64,000 nt of DNA from Opisthorchis felineus (GCA_004794785.1 SJOL01006490.1:248001-312000), one strand, 5' to 3'; numbered from the stretch's first letter, positions 12,906 to 25,615 are shown. Notes: generated by a model not told the origin, from the sequence alone. A program made the numbers and translations.

Positions 12906-13790
12906 TGATATGCCTTTTTGAGAATAAAAGTGGCGCAAACTGGCAGACGCAATTTTGGTCCCGAAAGTTCGTCTGTTGACTCCATCTATCACATCATCGT
13001 CAGAGCTAAGGAAACTTCCGAGATACGTATGGGGCTCCATAACTTCCAGTGTCACTCCTTGAAGTCTTAGAGGCATGTCCAAGGGTTGTACGTCCCACCA
13101 CATGGCTTTAAAATGTGAGCGCGAAGCCCACACCTTGCTCAGATTTTCTTATAATGCTTACGTTTCCTGCTATGCTTCAAAAATTCAAACAATGTCGTCT
13201 GCATATTCCAGGTGAATAAAGTACTCCGTCGGAAAGTTCTGAACACCAGAGTTTTGGAGGTCTTTTGGTGTTCGCCTCACCACTTCACCACTGAGGAAAT
13301 TAGACAAAAATGGAGAGAGCGTGCACTCCCGTTGGACACCATGCTGGTAGGAAAGCGTTGAGAGCTCCCCATATGTGAATACAGACCGCACATATTCACG
13401 AAATTATGCGCAAGCATGTTGAAAGGAACCAACCGGTCGACAGAACTGAATGCACTCTCGAAGTCAAGGAGTACCAAGATTGTAGGGCGCCCACACGTAA
13501 ACCGTCGCTTTAACACTTGATGGAGTGTAGTGCACACAGCCCGTTCGTGGCCGGAATCCTGCTTGCTTTTCTCAGGTCTTCATTTCACACACCTTACGAC
13601 GAACAAGCAACGCAGAGTCTGGTTGCAATGGGGGTCAAGCTAATTCCTGTGACTACCACTGTGAGCACCCCTTTTGAAGATGAGCACCAGTATCGATTCA
13701 TCCCCGATGACTGCGACGGCCTCTTTCGCCCAGATAGAGGTAAAGAAGTTAGACAAGTACCGACAGAAGACTTCACCTCCACTTCTAAGC
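12852..13790 (-). mobile_element. Divergent RTE-like LINE fragment (RTE-5)
   Basis: The minus-strand frames run in this order: YRGISLTPIA-like (about 13640), VLKRRFTCGRPTILVLLDFE with motif A (13500-13430), a motif B remnant (HGVQRECTLSPFLSNFLSGE), the active site HLEYADDIV (13190), then MWWDVQPLDMPLRLQGVTLE and HTYLGSFLSSDDDVIDGVNR (13100-12950). Several frameshifts separate them. It belongs to a subfamily distinct from the other RTE copies here. The right edge overlaps the SINE at 12729-12905 by about 50 bases of uncertain assignment. Confidence 0.7.
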
Positions 13791-14229
13791 AGAGCGGATG
13801 GGAGTTCGTCAGAAGCAGCAGCTCGATGACGTTAGAGGGACAAAAGGCATTTGCTTATTTCCGATTTCACTGTTTATGGCCCTGAAATCCGTACACACGT
13901 ATCGCCCAACGGTTGACCATGACCACAGTCAAATTATTCAATATGGTCGAAGCACTTTTAAAACCGAAGAGTCTGGTGCTCAAAAGGCACCTGCTGTGCG
14001 CAGCCGCATCAGGAGTCGGACAATTGAGTATTACTTCCTGTGCCATCGGGCGAGGCCAGCACTCTGCAGCTAAGCGGGTTAGACTGTTGAGCCATTGACT
14101 CCGGGAAAGTTCCCTCAAGAAAACCATAATAACCACTGCCTCGTGGTTCAGACTTTTGAGTTCGAGGTCAGGGTAAGGGTCACCGAACAAAACCCTAGAT
14201 CCTCTTAGTTGTGGGTCAGAATTTTGAGT
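13791..14229. other. Short intronic interval between RTE copies
   Basis: No recognised element. It may include diverged 5' untranslated LINE sequence of the following plus-strand copy. Confidence 0.35.
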
Positions 14230-16960
14230 TTCCAAAGTGCGTACTCTATGTCAAGTTAGGCAACAGGTAACTCTTGCTCAGACCTTATTCCCCCTTCGTA
14301 TCGATGCATGTTATGTGCCCGAGACATGCATACAAGACCCCAGCTCTATCACTCATCTCAAACCGCCCTGGGCGAGCCCAGATTCCTCGGACTTTACTGA
14401 TCGTGTGCGACGGTTCGTGGTATCTACGGTGTGTGAATGGTGCTTAGCCCCAGGGATGAATGCGTCTCACTGGAAGGGATTCGAGTCAATAGTTGTCTTT
14501 GCACCGCTGGGCTGACTGGCTCAATCAAGATCTATGCATCTCAAAGAGGCAAACAGTTTGTTGTCAGCATACGCTCCGATAGACCGCAGCTCTGAAGCTG
14601 AGAAAGCAGCCTCTATAGAGATTTGTCACGGTTACTCCGGTCAATGAGAAGCACAGATGTCGTGATTCTGACAGGTAATATGAATGCTCAGGTTGGCACG
14701 CTAAGTACTGAGGGAGCCCATCATGGCGGCCGATTTGGGATTGACTTTCACTGCACAGGTAATAGAGAACGGCTTCTCCAGTCATGTGTTGAACACCACT
14801 TGTTACTAGTCAGCACAAACTTTCAAGCAACCGCTCACACCATGTGACTTGAAGACGAACAAAGACAGACTAACCATGGACTCAGTTGGACCATGCGGCA
14901 ATCAGTTACTGCAGAACATCTGTGTAGCTCACCAATATCGAGTTGAGTCGACTGAGTAGCTGCCAGAACTCGATAGGCACAATGGTGATTTGGATAACTG
15001 GAGAAAGGTGAACTAGGCCATGATCATTATCTTTTAGACCGTCTGCCCGACGACGCTCACACACCCGAATGAACACTGGATCTCGTCACAATCAGCAGCT
15101 CTGGTTGAAGACAGGAAACCTACACCAGCAACGAACGACTATGATGCCGTGCGCAGATCTCTAAAACGCTAAATAATGAAGAGCTTAGGGATTGGCAAAG
15201 AGCGCCCGTGAATCGCAAAAGCCCGGTAAATGGAGAAAGCTTTTGCAACGTGGAACAATTGCACCCTATTCTAGCTAATCCGATCAACTGGTCCTAGGGT
15301 GGGTGTTAGTGAAACCATCTCCGAAAAGGACAGGACCTCAATCCATTTACAGAAACGTCGTCTTGAACGATGGGCTGAAAACTTTGAAGAACAGTTCAGC
15401 TGGCACCTGTCAACTCAACCCCTGAAAGGACCGAATGAACCCGAGTGGAACACGGACATCAGTCCACCATCGTCAACGGAAGTCCAGCGTACAATCTCAT
15501 TGGTTCAGTGCAACAAAGCACCTGGTCCATATGGTTTGCGCCCTACCCTCTTCAAAGAAGGTGGCGAATCCGTCGTGGCTAACCTAACGGCTCTTCTGCA
15601 AAATGTCTGGAATGAGGAAAACGTTCCAACAGAATGGAGCGCCTCGATGGTGATTACCATATTCAAAAAGGGTAAAGGACAATGTGCAAAACCCACCGGG
15701 ACATTAGCCTCGTGATCATCGATCCCAAGGCATTATCCTACGCAGGACGATCCACCATTAGGAGAGTCAGATTCAAGAGAAACAAGCTGGGGTTCGTGCT
15801 GACAGGGGTTGCACCAGTCATGTCTCCGACTTTGCGCTACTCCTTCTGACGACCAACAATGATCGTCTTTTTCCAACCCAGATAAGCTTCTGACTCCGTT
15901 TATCGCCAGAGAGTTGTGGTGTCTCGCTATGAATGGTGTCCCTATAAATTCGTTTCTTATAAAAAGTCAACATGCCCCTCTCGTAGACGTGTCTGTGGCA
16001 AATTCTCTCATGAGTTCATCAAATTCATAGATGTAAAACAAGGGTGTCTTTTGTCGCCCTTCCCCTTTAACTTCGTAATAGACATGCTGCTCGAGTCTTC
16101 TTTACCCACCTCTAACACGTCGGGGAGTGGAATACTCCCGGGGAGTTCCCTTACGGGCATTGAGTATGCCGATGATATTGCACCCCTTGGATCAAACCGT
16201 TTAGAAATGCCTACTACTTTAAGTAACCTAAGTCACTCTGCTGCATAGTTCGGTATGAAATTGGCATCCGTAGAGTGTAGTGTTGCTGCAAGACTGGATG
16301 GGAGCAAACCCGGACCTCATGCTTGCAGGTGGACCGGCCCGTGTGGTAGACAAATTCGTTTACCGGGCCAGCTGTGTAAGTCCCAGCCGACTGGTGAGAG
16401 ATGAAATCACTTCCGGAATTGGGAAGGCCAAGGAAGTGGTTGCTTACCACCGATATTTGTGGCGCTGACGTGACATCCGCTTGATTGTGTACAATATCAC
16501 GGTCCTCTTTATGGATCGGAGACTTGGCCGCTGCTGGTGGAACACCTTCGAGGCCTCTCTTTGTGCCTTCGGAGCATTGTGCGAGTCTGGTGGGAACGCT
16601 AAATCAGTGGTGCTTATGGTTTCCGGGGAAGTTCATTCTCCCTCAATAGACCAGCTGGTCACACTCCACAGGTTACTCTGGTTAGGCCATATATTTCATA
16701 TGCCAGAGGATGTGTGCCTTGGAGAGCCCTATTCGCCCAGCCTTGTGTCAGATGGAGACGACCCAGAGGCGGTCAGCTCTAACCACTTGATCCATCTCGC
16801 TCCGGGACGAGACAAACCAATGGTTAGTGACCCTGAAGGATACGGTTGTGTAGGCCAATGGCGGTCCTACATCAAATCTACCGCCTTCACTGCGTAGCTC
16901 CCATTTGCTGCCAAACTGGACACAACAGATCCACTTGTCGCCAATGCACAGATTGGGCCA
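14230..16960 (+). mobile_element. RTE-like LINE, endonuclease plus RT, nearly full length (RTE-3)
   Basis: The plus strand keeps the whole domain order of the family. First come apurinic-type endonuclease remnants (14237-14515, with a PETCIQDPSS segment; 14623-14847, with GNMNAQVG). A linker and the pre-RT region follow (15299-15715), then the RT (15840-16250, with QGCLLSPFPFNFVID and IEYADDIAPLG) and the C-terminal module (16280-16900). At least five frameshifts or stops disrupt it. The endonuclease Asp of GDxNA is Asn. It lies antisense to UBE2K in intron 1. Confidence 0.8.
15299..15715 (+). pseudogene. RTE-3 linker and pre-RT fragment
   Basis: 138 codons with RRLERWAENFEEQFSWHL, then KAPGPYGLRPTLFKEGGES and WNEENVPTEWSASMVITIFK, the conserved approach to the RT fingers in this LINE family. 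It ends at a frameshift before the expected YRGISL segment. Confidence 0.8.
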
Positions 16961-17895
16961 TCACCCCCAATGCATGGCTCTCATTTCTTTCTCCTCCTTC
17001 TCAGTGAACAAAACTGTACCGGCGGGAATCATCACATTCGGTGATGGTTTGAACTAACTGTCTGAATGACTCGTCCAGTTGTGCTGTACTCTCGTAAAAA
17101 AGTGTGCTCAGGTAAAGCCTTCCTCGCTCGTTCCAATGTGGTCAATCGGTATCGGCGGTTGAATAAGAAAAGGGGGTGATACCTCGGTGGGAGCTGCGCT
17201 GAAAACTGATGCTCGACAGAAATGGTTTGTTACTGAGAGAGATGCGGTAAACGTTCTCCGTTGTCCATGCGCCCAACACCAGCAGTGTCAACCTACACTG
17301 CTCTTGTTGGGCCAGCCTGAGAGTTCATACCCCCGACTAATGTCACGACGTCTTGTGCTATTATACCTGTGTTGTATTTAGTACATGGTAACACTAGTAC
17401 TCTGGTTAGATAAAGCTTTTATGACATTTCGCCACTTCAGCTGCATATGAGAAGTCTTACGAAGCGACTTCCGCACCCAATGTCGGTGCGACTCTCTCGC
17501 CAAATCTCTGATTTGTCTGTCACGCTGCTGCGTGTGAAGGGCCTAAAATTCGCCCCACTGGGCGTCCTAAAGGGCATTTAACGGAAATATAGTGGGTGAC
17601 AGCATTCTTAGATGATCAGCCTTCTTTATATTTGCCAGCCTCTCAAAATCATGAATTTCCTATGTGAACCGGGCAATAGACACCTATGACACCTACGCGT
17701 GGTCTGTAAATTCGATGAACACTCAATGCTACCGACGTCCTAGATCCTTAACACACCAAGCAGGCCTACCTGCATAGGTCTAATCTCACCACACTGCGGT
17801 CCGTGTAGTGTCGAAGATTCGCGCTTTCGGATAGAAAGTACCGATAAAGCGATGAAAATATGTGAATTGAAAAAAAAACAGTGCAACCAACTTAC
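16961..17895. other. UBE2K intron 1, proximal part
   Basis: The left end may be the 3' untranslated part of RTE-3, but I could not match it to the other RTE tails. The rest is anonymous up to the exon 1 donor. Confidence 0.4.
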
Positions 17896-17958
17896 CTCAT
17901 CGCTCCGGAGTAGTTCGGCAAGCTCCTTCTGAATACGCTTGGCCGCTATGCTGGACAT
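17896..17958 (-). CDS. UBE2K: Ubiquitin-conjugating enzyme E2 K, exon 1 (N-terminal helix)
   Basis: This exon holds 21 codons from an ATG at 17958-17956 to the donor GTAAGT at 17895. The residues MSSIAAKRIQKELAELLRSD align one-to-one with the N-terminal helix of human UBE2K, the surface that binds E1 and RING/HECT E3 partners in the E2 family. The ATG is chosen because it reproduces the family's start exactly; an upstream in-frame TTG would only add a non-homologous extension. The intron is phase 0. A reverse CCAAT box lies about 80 bases upstream. The enzyme is expected to act in cytosol and nucleus, taking ubiquitin from E1 as a Cys thioester and building Lys48-linked chains (family knowledge). 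Confidence 0.93.
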
Positions 17959-19244
17959 AGCGGGCCCTGACAACCACCGCAGTCAGCGTTCGGCCCAACT
18001 GTCTAACCGCAACTGTGTGAATACGGGATTCTGATTGGTCCAAGATAGCGGTTGCATGGGCCCAACGGATTTCTTGCGAATCCAATATAACTGATCCACG
18101 TTGAGCAGCCGTAATTTAGCACCAATAGTGTCGGTAAACTGCTGGAGCTGGTGCGGGCATTAGCCATCCTGTTGGGATTATGGAATGTGCAGTGGACGCT
18201 GTTCACACAAAGCAGATGAGAGTGCATAAAGGCGAGCGGCAATGGTAGTTATGGGAATAGAAGAGGTTATCTTCCGGTGTTTCGGTTTTTTTATTTACTC
18301 CGCTCTTCTGCTCTTAACCCTCGCTTACCCTTCTCCCTTTTGTTTTCGCTTTGATTTTTTATTATATAGAGGTCTCAATATAGGGCAAGAAAACGGTGGA
18401 AACCAACAAGGGGCTGTTACACATTTGAGCAAGGTGTTTGTTCCACAGCTGTCCACTAACCTGACAAAGCCCGTGTCAGTCATAAGTCGGTACTTCACAA
18501 TGGACTGGTGGGCAGCTGGGTGTATTGTTCATTCAGCCTATATTTGAAGGTAGTGTTTTCTGGTAAGTGTTTTCTCAGCCGGGAGCGTGTTCTAGGCTGG
18601 CAAAACGCCTATTGTGAAGAATTTTTCCCGCATAGTTAAGGGCCAAGCCGATGGTTTAGAGTGGAAGTGGCTCCTTAAGTGTGCTTATATTCTAGGAGTG
18701 AACAGCTGTTTGCGTAGGTGCAGGGAGTTTCACATGATTTTGTCCATTTGGGTAGTGCCTGCAAGAAGCGCTTGACTTGCAGGGCTGTAAACATTAAGCC
18801 GTTTATGCTCTTGCGCAGAGGATTCACTCGCTTGACCTCAGAAGATTCTGAGGCCTTGCGCTTCATCCACACAAATGGTGGAATATCCACTTTGAATAGT
18901 GTGGGGCCGACCCGGATGCTTCCGTACAGTCCGAAGAAGCTGGATTTGATCGACTACGTCTCAGAAATATTTGTTTTACTTCACATTGGGAGGCTTGATC
19001 ACTGAAATACTCGTGCCTCTCCTGTCTCGCTCCTTTACTTCCCTGTATTCCGCAATTTAAGGCGTACTGTCACGTGAAATACAGGATCCCATTCTCTCTG
19101 GCGTCCCCCGTTGTGTTTTGCTCATTACCTTCAAATTGTAACCGTTTGATCCTGCTCCAATTTGGCATGTTCTCCGCAAGCTAAAAAACCTTTCAAAAGC
19201 ACTTCGCCGTTCCTAATGTTTACTGCGTTTAAATCGTACCAGTT
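17959..19244. other. Region upstream of UBE2K
   Basis: Promoter-side DNA. A plus-strand frame at 18718-19005 is open for 95 codons but shows no domain or clear splice borders, and its minus strand is also open, so it is not called as a gene. Confidence 0.4.
18034..18038 (-). promoter_or_regulatory. CCAAT box upstream of the UBE2K start
   Basis: The + strand reads ATTGG here, so the minus strand carries CCAAT 76-80 bases upstream of the UBE2K ATG, a normal place for a proximal NF-Y site in a housekeeping promoter. No TATA box is evident in this interval. The transcription start is not visible, so this could lie in the 5' UTR. Confidence 0.3.
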
Positions 19245-19405
19245 TTGCATGACCTCGTCTGTGTTGGATAATGCCCATTCTTTATATGACTACACCGCTT
19301 CCAAGCATTGCTGGGTAACAATAACCAATGTCAGTCGTACCTTTACTCTGATTGTACCATTCTGAACATGCCTGACGGTATGCCACACAGCAGTTGGGAC
19401 TGAGT
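19245..19405 (+). mobile_element. LINE 3'-tail fragment
   Basis: It matches the 3' terminus shared by several copies in the window: a ggataatgcccattctt block, then ctgattgtaccattctgaacatgcctgacggtatgcc and an agttggga end. It is a solo 3' end of the 25-45 kb LINE family or a close relative, probably a severely 5'-truncated insertion. Its A/T-rich repeat tail is lost. Confidence 0.65.
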
Positions 19406-19706
19406 GTTAGCAATATCAGTCTCACAAAAGTTCCTTTAGCCAGTAGATCACTGATGCATGATGAGTTTAATTCACCGGAGGCGAATGTCCACAAGACCCA
19501 CACACCCCTGGAGGGGGCCAGTGAGTCGCCACCATATTGGTGTCATAAGTCAGTGGTGTTATATTTTTTGTGTTGAATCTAAGCTTGTTTTCAGTCAAGT
19601 CACTCAGGCCATATTGCGGCACTGGATTCTATTTTTATTAGAAAACATTATAGGACTTTATTGACCAATGTAGGGGAGCACTATAAAAATGGGCCCAATA
19701 CTTACT

Positions 19707-19716
19707 GGGGGGGGGG
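19707..19716. repeat. Poly-G tract
   Basis: Ten consecutive G bases. Confidence 0.9.
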
Positions 19717-19869
19717 TATGAGTACCTGAAAGAGTTTAACCTCCACAGTGACCAAGCCATACCGTCAAAACGTTCCCTTTGTCAGCTCACGAGGGGAGCA
19801 TCAAAGTCGGGTGTCGGATTTGCTGCCCTGACTAGAAAATATCGTCATGATCGACGAATTTTAAGGAGA

Positions 19870-20680
19870 AAAGGCGAAATGCAACAAAAACCGGGAACGG
19901 GCAAATCGGGAAGATGGATAGATACCAAAAAGGATTTGGGCATCTGGCTCTCTTCAAACATTCCCTTCTCACTGCACCATGAGAAATCGGCCCAAAAGGC
20001 ACTTGCCGTTCTACGGATGATTAGGCGCCCCTTCTCCCATGGTAATCGCATGAACTTCCAAATACCCTATGCGGCCTACGTCAGACAACTTCTTGAATAC
20101 GCCAACCAAGTTGTCTGCTCGGGGCGCCCGAAGGACGTAACCCTCACTGAGCGTGTCCAGCGAGCTGCTACGAAAATGGTTGCCGGCCTTAAATCCGTAG
20201 ACTACGAAATGCGTCTCACAGCGCTTGAGATTTTTCCCTCGAGTATCACCGCCTCCGAGAGGACCTAATTCTTCCTAATCCCCTGTTTGAAAAAGGTTTG
20301 GCCAACAGGTTTTTCACCGTTGAGCCAGCGAACACACTGTGGGGACATGGTAAGAAGATTTTCAAGCTCAGAGCGAACACTTTTATTAGGTAAAATTTTT
20401 TCTCATTTATTGCAGTAGCTGCGTGGAACAACCTTCCTCCGACGGTTTTCTACGCTCCTTCTAGAACCCAGTTCAAAGCACTATTAGACACTTTCTTATG
20501 CAAGTCCTCGTGCTGGCAAACATACTGCCACGCGCTGAGTACTAAAAAAGCAGTGCTACACCCTTTTCTCGTTTGTGCCTTTCAGGTGAACGACAACCGC
20601 TGAACGGCAAGGGCAAAACCGACCCGGGAAACCTGTGCAAATGCCTCGATCCAGTGTATCAATCCGTGAATCCGTGAACC
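19870..20680 (+). mobile_element. CR1-type LINE 3' end, plus strand
   Basis: The C-terminal part of an RT protein runs from [18 protein letters not shown] through [19 protein letters not shown] to [17 protein letters not shown] one-base deletion near 20230 shifts the frame, and the protein continues as [20 protein letters not shown] to the stop at about 20603. The copy ends in AATCCGTGAATCCGTG at about 20662-20679, a duplicated octamer like the 3' ends of CR1-clade elements. The 5' end is truncated at an uncertain point. Confidence 0.75.
19879..20268 (+). pseudogene. CR1-type RT thumb/C-terminal fragment
   Basis: 129 codons of a LINE reverse transcriptase beyond the palm: [39 protein letters not shown], then RLTALEIFP, where a one-base loss breaks the frame. 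The homologous copy at 23.9-24.1 kb keeps the correct [14 protein letters not shown] reading. Confidence 0.75.
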
Positions 20681-20759
20681 CAGAAGCCCCAGAGATGCTA
20701 TCCAAAAACCGAAGGGATGTGAGATATGCAGACCACAACGCAGCACAAACTGCGAGCGG

Positions 20760-23635
20760 TTACTGAGATTGCGAGTAGTACATGCGTTAATTAGCTAATC
20801 AGATGAGTGGGTATCAAATACTCTTCGAGAACTATATAAACGCAGACCGGTGAGGAGGAAATACCTACTCTACTCCGCACTGACAACATCTCTTCGACTG
20901 AGGACGAAAAATCTGCCAGCTAATCACCAAGCTCGGTAGACGGATCTCCAGCTACTTGATCAAGCACCAGAACTTTTGACTGGATTGATACTCGAGTTTG
21001 CTGGTGAGCAATCAGTGGCAAAGCCGATATGAATTAGGAGGGAGTAGATGTGGGACGGTAAGAGCTAATAAGATGACTGCGAGAGCCTTTCCGCTTCTTA
21101 CCGACTTTACGAATTATTTTGCTTATTTGGGGACGTTTTTTTATGGTTTATTCCCCCTCAAGTTTTCCCCTTTAGCAGAGCAGATAGGAAACGCATAATA
21201 GGAGTTCTCTGTTTGCTTTTTTTTGCCGAAGAATCAGGTGAAAGTGACTCTACGGTGCTTCCCGTTGACTGGAAACCTGGCCTAAAGAAGTCGCCTGAAT
21301 GTCTCTTCTGGGTAGTTTCCAGATGCTGGGGTTTGGGTCTGGCTAGCCAGGAATACCTGCCTGAGTGTTCATGGTGTAAGGAGGAAGGCCTTTCGCTGAG
21401 AAGTCGTTTATTACCAAACACTAACTAAGCAGCTTCTAATTATTGGACAGGTAAGTAAACATCCCATATGCACATAGTTTTCAAAAGCTGAACATTCTCA
21501 CGCATCCCCTTAAGCTTTCATGGATATTCATTGACTATCACGCAGTTGTAAACGACCACTGCAAAGCAGTCCCACAAGTTCCGTAATAAACTTCACCTTC
21601 CATTAGACACGGGGCAGAGCTTCGAGAAGACCACAGACTATCCGCATGCATCATCAGTGGTATCCTCAGTCACACTGGGAGCACAAGTTTAGCTGGTAAT
21701 GAACCCCTTTCTGAGTCCCCGGGTGATAGAGAAGCCGTGTGCGTTTGTGTTCCACTGCATTGTTCCGTTGCATTGTTGGTGATATTAAGGGTACTTCCAA
21801 AATATCAGATTCCGAATGCATCTTGTCTAGTAGGCAGGCTTTGAACACGTACGCACGCCATAGTGATAAATTACGTGACAATCAGCTTCCGGATTGTACA
21901 GAAATTCCAGCGAGACAATATCTTCTGACAGCAGCTCATCTTTCCTCTGAAAGTCGGATAGAGCGCAGTGGCTCTTTATTACCGGCATGTGCTGGTTACA
22001 TTATAACACATGAACAAGTTTTGGATCCAGTGCTGGATCCTGCAGCAATTTATTTATTTTGATTTATGATACCGCTCTTACCATAAAGTTCTCATCTTTG
22101 CGCTAGCCCCTGGATTATGTGAGTAGGGTTCCGGCGATCCCCATTCAAGAAAATTAACCCAAAGGAGTTTCACCATCGGCTTTGCTGAAGGTCCTGGGAA
22201 GGTCCGAGTTTGGTTCGTCGTTCGGAACAGAAGTGTCGGCGGGGGCGTCAAGCCACTTGTGATGGTTGACGGATTAGTATTGTTTGGATGCTAATTTGTG
22301 AACCCCCGTTTATCGCCGCTTCATTCCTTTCACGGAACCCTTTGAGGTCAACAGAGGGTTATCAAAATACACAACGGGACGTTCGTTAGTAAAGGCTGTA
22401 GGAAGACAGCAGCTTTCTCGATGGCTAGTCAGTGTAAATTTGATAGACAGGCCTGATACATGTTGCTTGCTCCTGATCAGATTATTCAAACATTTGTAGA
22501 ATTACCTGGGATTGACTTTTGCACGGGTTGACGACCAAAGCTGAAAATCTTATTTTGCCGCGCTCTGGCAATGTTCTTGTTCCTTAATTTCTCGTACATT
22601 GCACACGTGAGTACCTGCAAAGCGGAATAAGTTCCATACAACCACGTTTATAAGCAATAGTTTAACTGTAGTGGCACTCGAACAGCACTCTCATTTATTC
22701 ACTTCAAGCTTCCTGCCAAGCACAAGCGCCTATGTGCGCGGATTTCTTTTGGCTTTAGCCGAGCCATTTTTCGTTTACGTGCATCGACGTTCAGGTGTCA
22801 TTCAGTTTTTGCAGAAAGATACATCTTTCTTCATGATACAGTTGCTGTGCTTGCCGATAAAATTTAAATTCTCGCGATTTGGGGAGGTAAGTTCGTGAAT
22901 GTAGGGGTCTTCATTTATCCTCTTCCCGCTTAATCTTCCATTGTACCGGAATTTCAACTCATGATTCAAGGGTGGCTTTGAGCCGCTGATCTCTAAACAC
23001 ACCTCAAATTTCTCTGAAACCATAGTTTGGGCGGAGAAAACGTTAACGTAAAGTTTTAGCATTTGATGATATCTATTAGGAAGCCCAAAATCTCTCAAGA
23101 CAGTCACAGTTGTCCTAAAATTTGTTTGAGCGTACTCAAGGTCTACTCTGGGAGCAAAATTCGTATTTTTAATGGCTGCCATGGCTCAACACGTCTCCAT
23201 AAATACCGCAGAAGATTTTGTTCAGAAGTGGGCTTCTTCGCGTGTTTTCTTCATTGGATTTCAAAATATTTCAAAAGCGTACATGAAAAATTGCGCCGTT
23301 AATGTACGTACAAATTTAAAATGAAGCAGCCATTCGGGACGTATGTACGGAAAGGCTTCTTATCGGTAAGGCAGGCGCCCCGCGATATAAACCCAAGGAC
23401 TTTCAAATTCGGTGGCACATGCCTTATTGGGTGCTCGGCGAGGTTCTATCTTCACCGGTACACTATGTGCTTGATGGTACGATGAAAGGGGTTAGTGATT
23501 TGTGGGAAAACGAGCAAATAGCACAGTGGGTTACCCAGTGTTTTGGAATTTTGTGACATTCAGCGGACTGGGACGATCTTGGGGGCACATGTGACACGAC
23601 GAGCCAGATTTGAAAAACTACGGGCAAGTCGCGGA
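20760..23635. other. Anonymous DNA between the two opposed CR1-type ends
   Basis: No recognised gene. A 126-codon minus-strand frame (23182-22802) and a pair of opposed frames at 21158-21428 are open but carry no motif I can name and no convincing paired splice sites. Confidence 0.4.
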
Positions 23636-24085
23636 TTCACGGATTGATACACTGGATCGAGGCATTTGCACAGGTTTCCCGGGTCGGTTTTGCCCTTGCC
23701 GTTCAGCGGTTGTCGTTCACCTGAAAGGCACAAACGAGAAAAGGGTGTAGCACTGCTTTTTTAGTACTCAGCGCGTGGCAGTATGTTTGCCAGCACGAGG
23801 ACTTGCATAAGAAAGTGTCTAATAGTGCTTTGAACTGGGTTCTAGAAGGAGCGTAGAAAACCGTCGGAGGAAGGTTGTTCCACACAGCTACTGCAATAAA
23901 TGGGAAAAAATTTTACCTAATAAAAGTGTTCACTCTGAGCTTGAAAATCTTCTTACCATGTCCCCACAGTGTGTTCGCTGGCTCAACGGTGAAAAACCTG
24001 TTGGCCAAACCTTTTTCAAACAGGGGATTAGGAAGAATTAGGTCCTCTCGGAGGCGGTGATACTCGAGGGGAAATAGGTCAAGCG
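23636..24085 (-). mobile_element. CR1-type LINE 3' end, minus strand
   Basis: About 450 bases, nearly identical (a handful of differences) to 20225-20675, in opposite orientation and ending at the same octamer repeat (AATCCGTGAATCCGCG). It encodes [34 protein letters not shown] and [16 protein letters not shown]. After a TAA comes WNNLPPTVFYAPSRTQFKAL. Homology stops abruptly at about 24085, the 5' truncation point. Confidence 0.8.
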
Positions 24086-24159
24086 CCGCCAGGCTGGGTA
24101 TGGCTATTTCGGTGCCGCTATCATTGTACATGGTTTCATGGACAGTATCGCTCATAAAC

Positions 24160-25139
24160 TTCTCGGATGAGTCAGTTTAGGCTGTTACAGTAGTCAGGAT
24201 TGGCGAAGGATTTGTAACAAACGCCAGTATTTAGCAAGGGTATTCCTGGGTCCATCGAAGGCGCAGCGTGTTCCGTTGCTCTCATTCAGACGAGCCAATA
24301 AGGAACTCGTACCTTGCTTGAGGACCGTAAGTTGGAAAGATGTTCAAAAGTTCCACTATAGGGCTCTAGGTTATAAGTTAGACTGCGGCTCCAAATAGCG
24401 GGCGGCTAATAGTGGCTACGGTTTCTATCTACTGGAGTGAGGCTACAATAATTGATCTCAAAAACGGTAGTCGACATTCAGATGAGGATGCCGATCAGCA
24501 TCCGGTAAATGGGAACGATGTCTCGGAAACTACATTTATTCGACGTTACCAGTTCATCGTTATTATTATGTACATGTACTTCGTGTGTGGCAGATGTGCT
24601 CAACTTACCAGCCTCTTCTGACCCCTTGGCTTTCCGTTCGTTTCACTGGCCACTGGCTGCACTTTCAGTACACCCACTCGTAAAGCGAAACAGAGTTGGT
24701 GCTCTTTTCATCCGGCGTTTGAAATGCCATAAAGGATGAAAACCTGACAGCTGCCAAGTTCTCAACAAACAGATCTGCAGTTAACCGCACACAACTTATA
24801 GCACTACAAATGCAAAATTGATTACGTTCCAGTAATTACGAAGGGAGATTAATAAGAACTAATTCCAAAAAAGTAAGGCAGATTATGGGGTTTTTAGTTT
24901 GTGCACACATCCAACAAAAAACATCGGTTGTACGTAATTTTTTATGAAACACATAACGGTTTTGGAGAAATTGCGTATGCCTGATAAGGCACATCGGTGG
25001 ATATATCAGAGAGTGGCAATATGCGGTAGATTACCCTCGCCATAGCGGTTTGCTAAAATAGAAGCTCAAGGTCATGTGTTGTAATATATTTTTGGACACC
25101 AGCCTGTCCGTGGCGTTTGACGTAATTGTTAAACACTTA
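24160..25139. other. DNA upstream of LINE copy A
   Basis: Mostly anonymous. The part at 24594-24770 matches 31441-31640 (see that repeat). Confidence 0.4.
24594..24770 (+). repeat. Dispersed repeat R2, copy 1
   Basis: It aligns with 31441-31640 at roughly 70% by eye, sharing a tcaa-ttaccagc start, a ctttccgtt-gttt core and a gtacacccactc-like segment. Both copies lie upstream of LINE copies on the same strand, so they may be old LINE 5' sequence. Confidence 0.4.
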
Positions 25140-25615
25140 TTAATCACTTATGTTGAGCGCTTCCTCAATTTCTGCACTCACACTCCCTCCGACCCTTCTC
25201 TATTCGATTAGGCTTCCTTGACTCCTAAGACTTCCAATACCAGTCCCACGATGGCTCTCTACTTCCAGATACTCGCCCCGTATCTCGAAAGAAACAACGC
25301 CTTCGCCGTCCTCGCAGTAACTTGCAACCATATCAGATTTGTACAAATAAGCACCCTGGCGTAAACTAAGGGCTTCTTTCCTAGGCACCGAATCCCAGAA
25401 CTCGTGCTTACAATTGTAAATAGATTCTGCTCTGATCTCCAGTATCCGGTTAGCGTTTCAAGTTCGTGTGTGCCTGATAAGTTAAGATAATGCTGCCACT
25501 CCTGTCTTCCTCCAAGCGAGTGTTCAACCCCAAACCCCCATCACCCATCCCCATTGTGTCAAAGGAAGCGCCTCGAAGCCAAAAGGCCTAGCAGTCAGTC
25601 CCATCATTCTTCAGA

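Noticed and set aside
13867..14235. 122-codon minus-strand frame
   Set aside because: No motif; it sits in the gap between two RTE copies and overlaps plus-strand frames of similar length.
21158..21428. Opposed open frames on both strands
   Set aside because: Both strands are open with no motif, which is typical of composition-driven frames.
22802..23182. 126-codon minus-strand frame starting MAAIKNTNFAPRVDLEYA
   Set aside because: No recognisable domain, no clear splice sites, and a frame of this length is expected a few times by chance in 64 kb.
20225..24085. Large inverted duplication as a structural rearrangement
   Set aside because: Homology stops exactly at the LINE 3' octamer on one side and at a truncation point on the other, so two independent insertions explain it.
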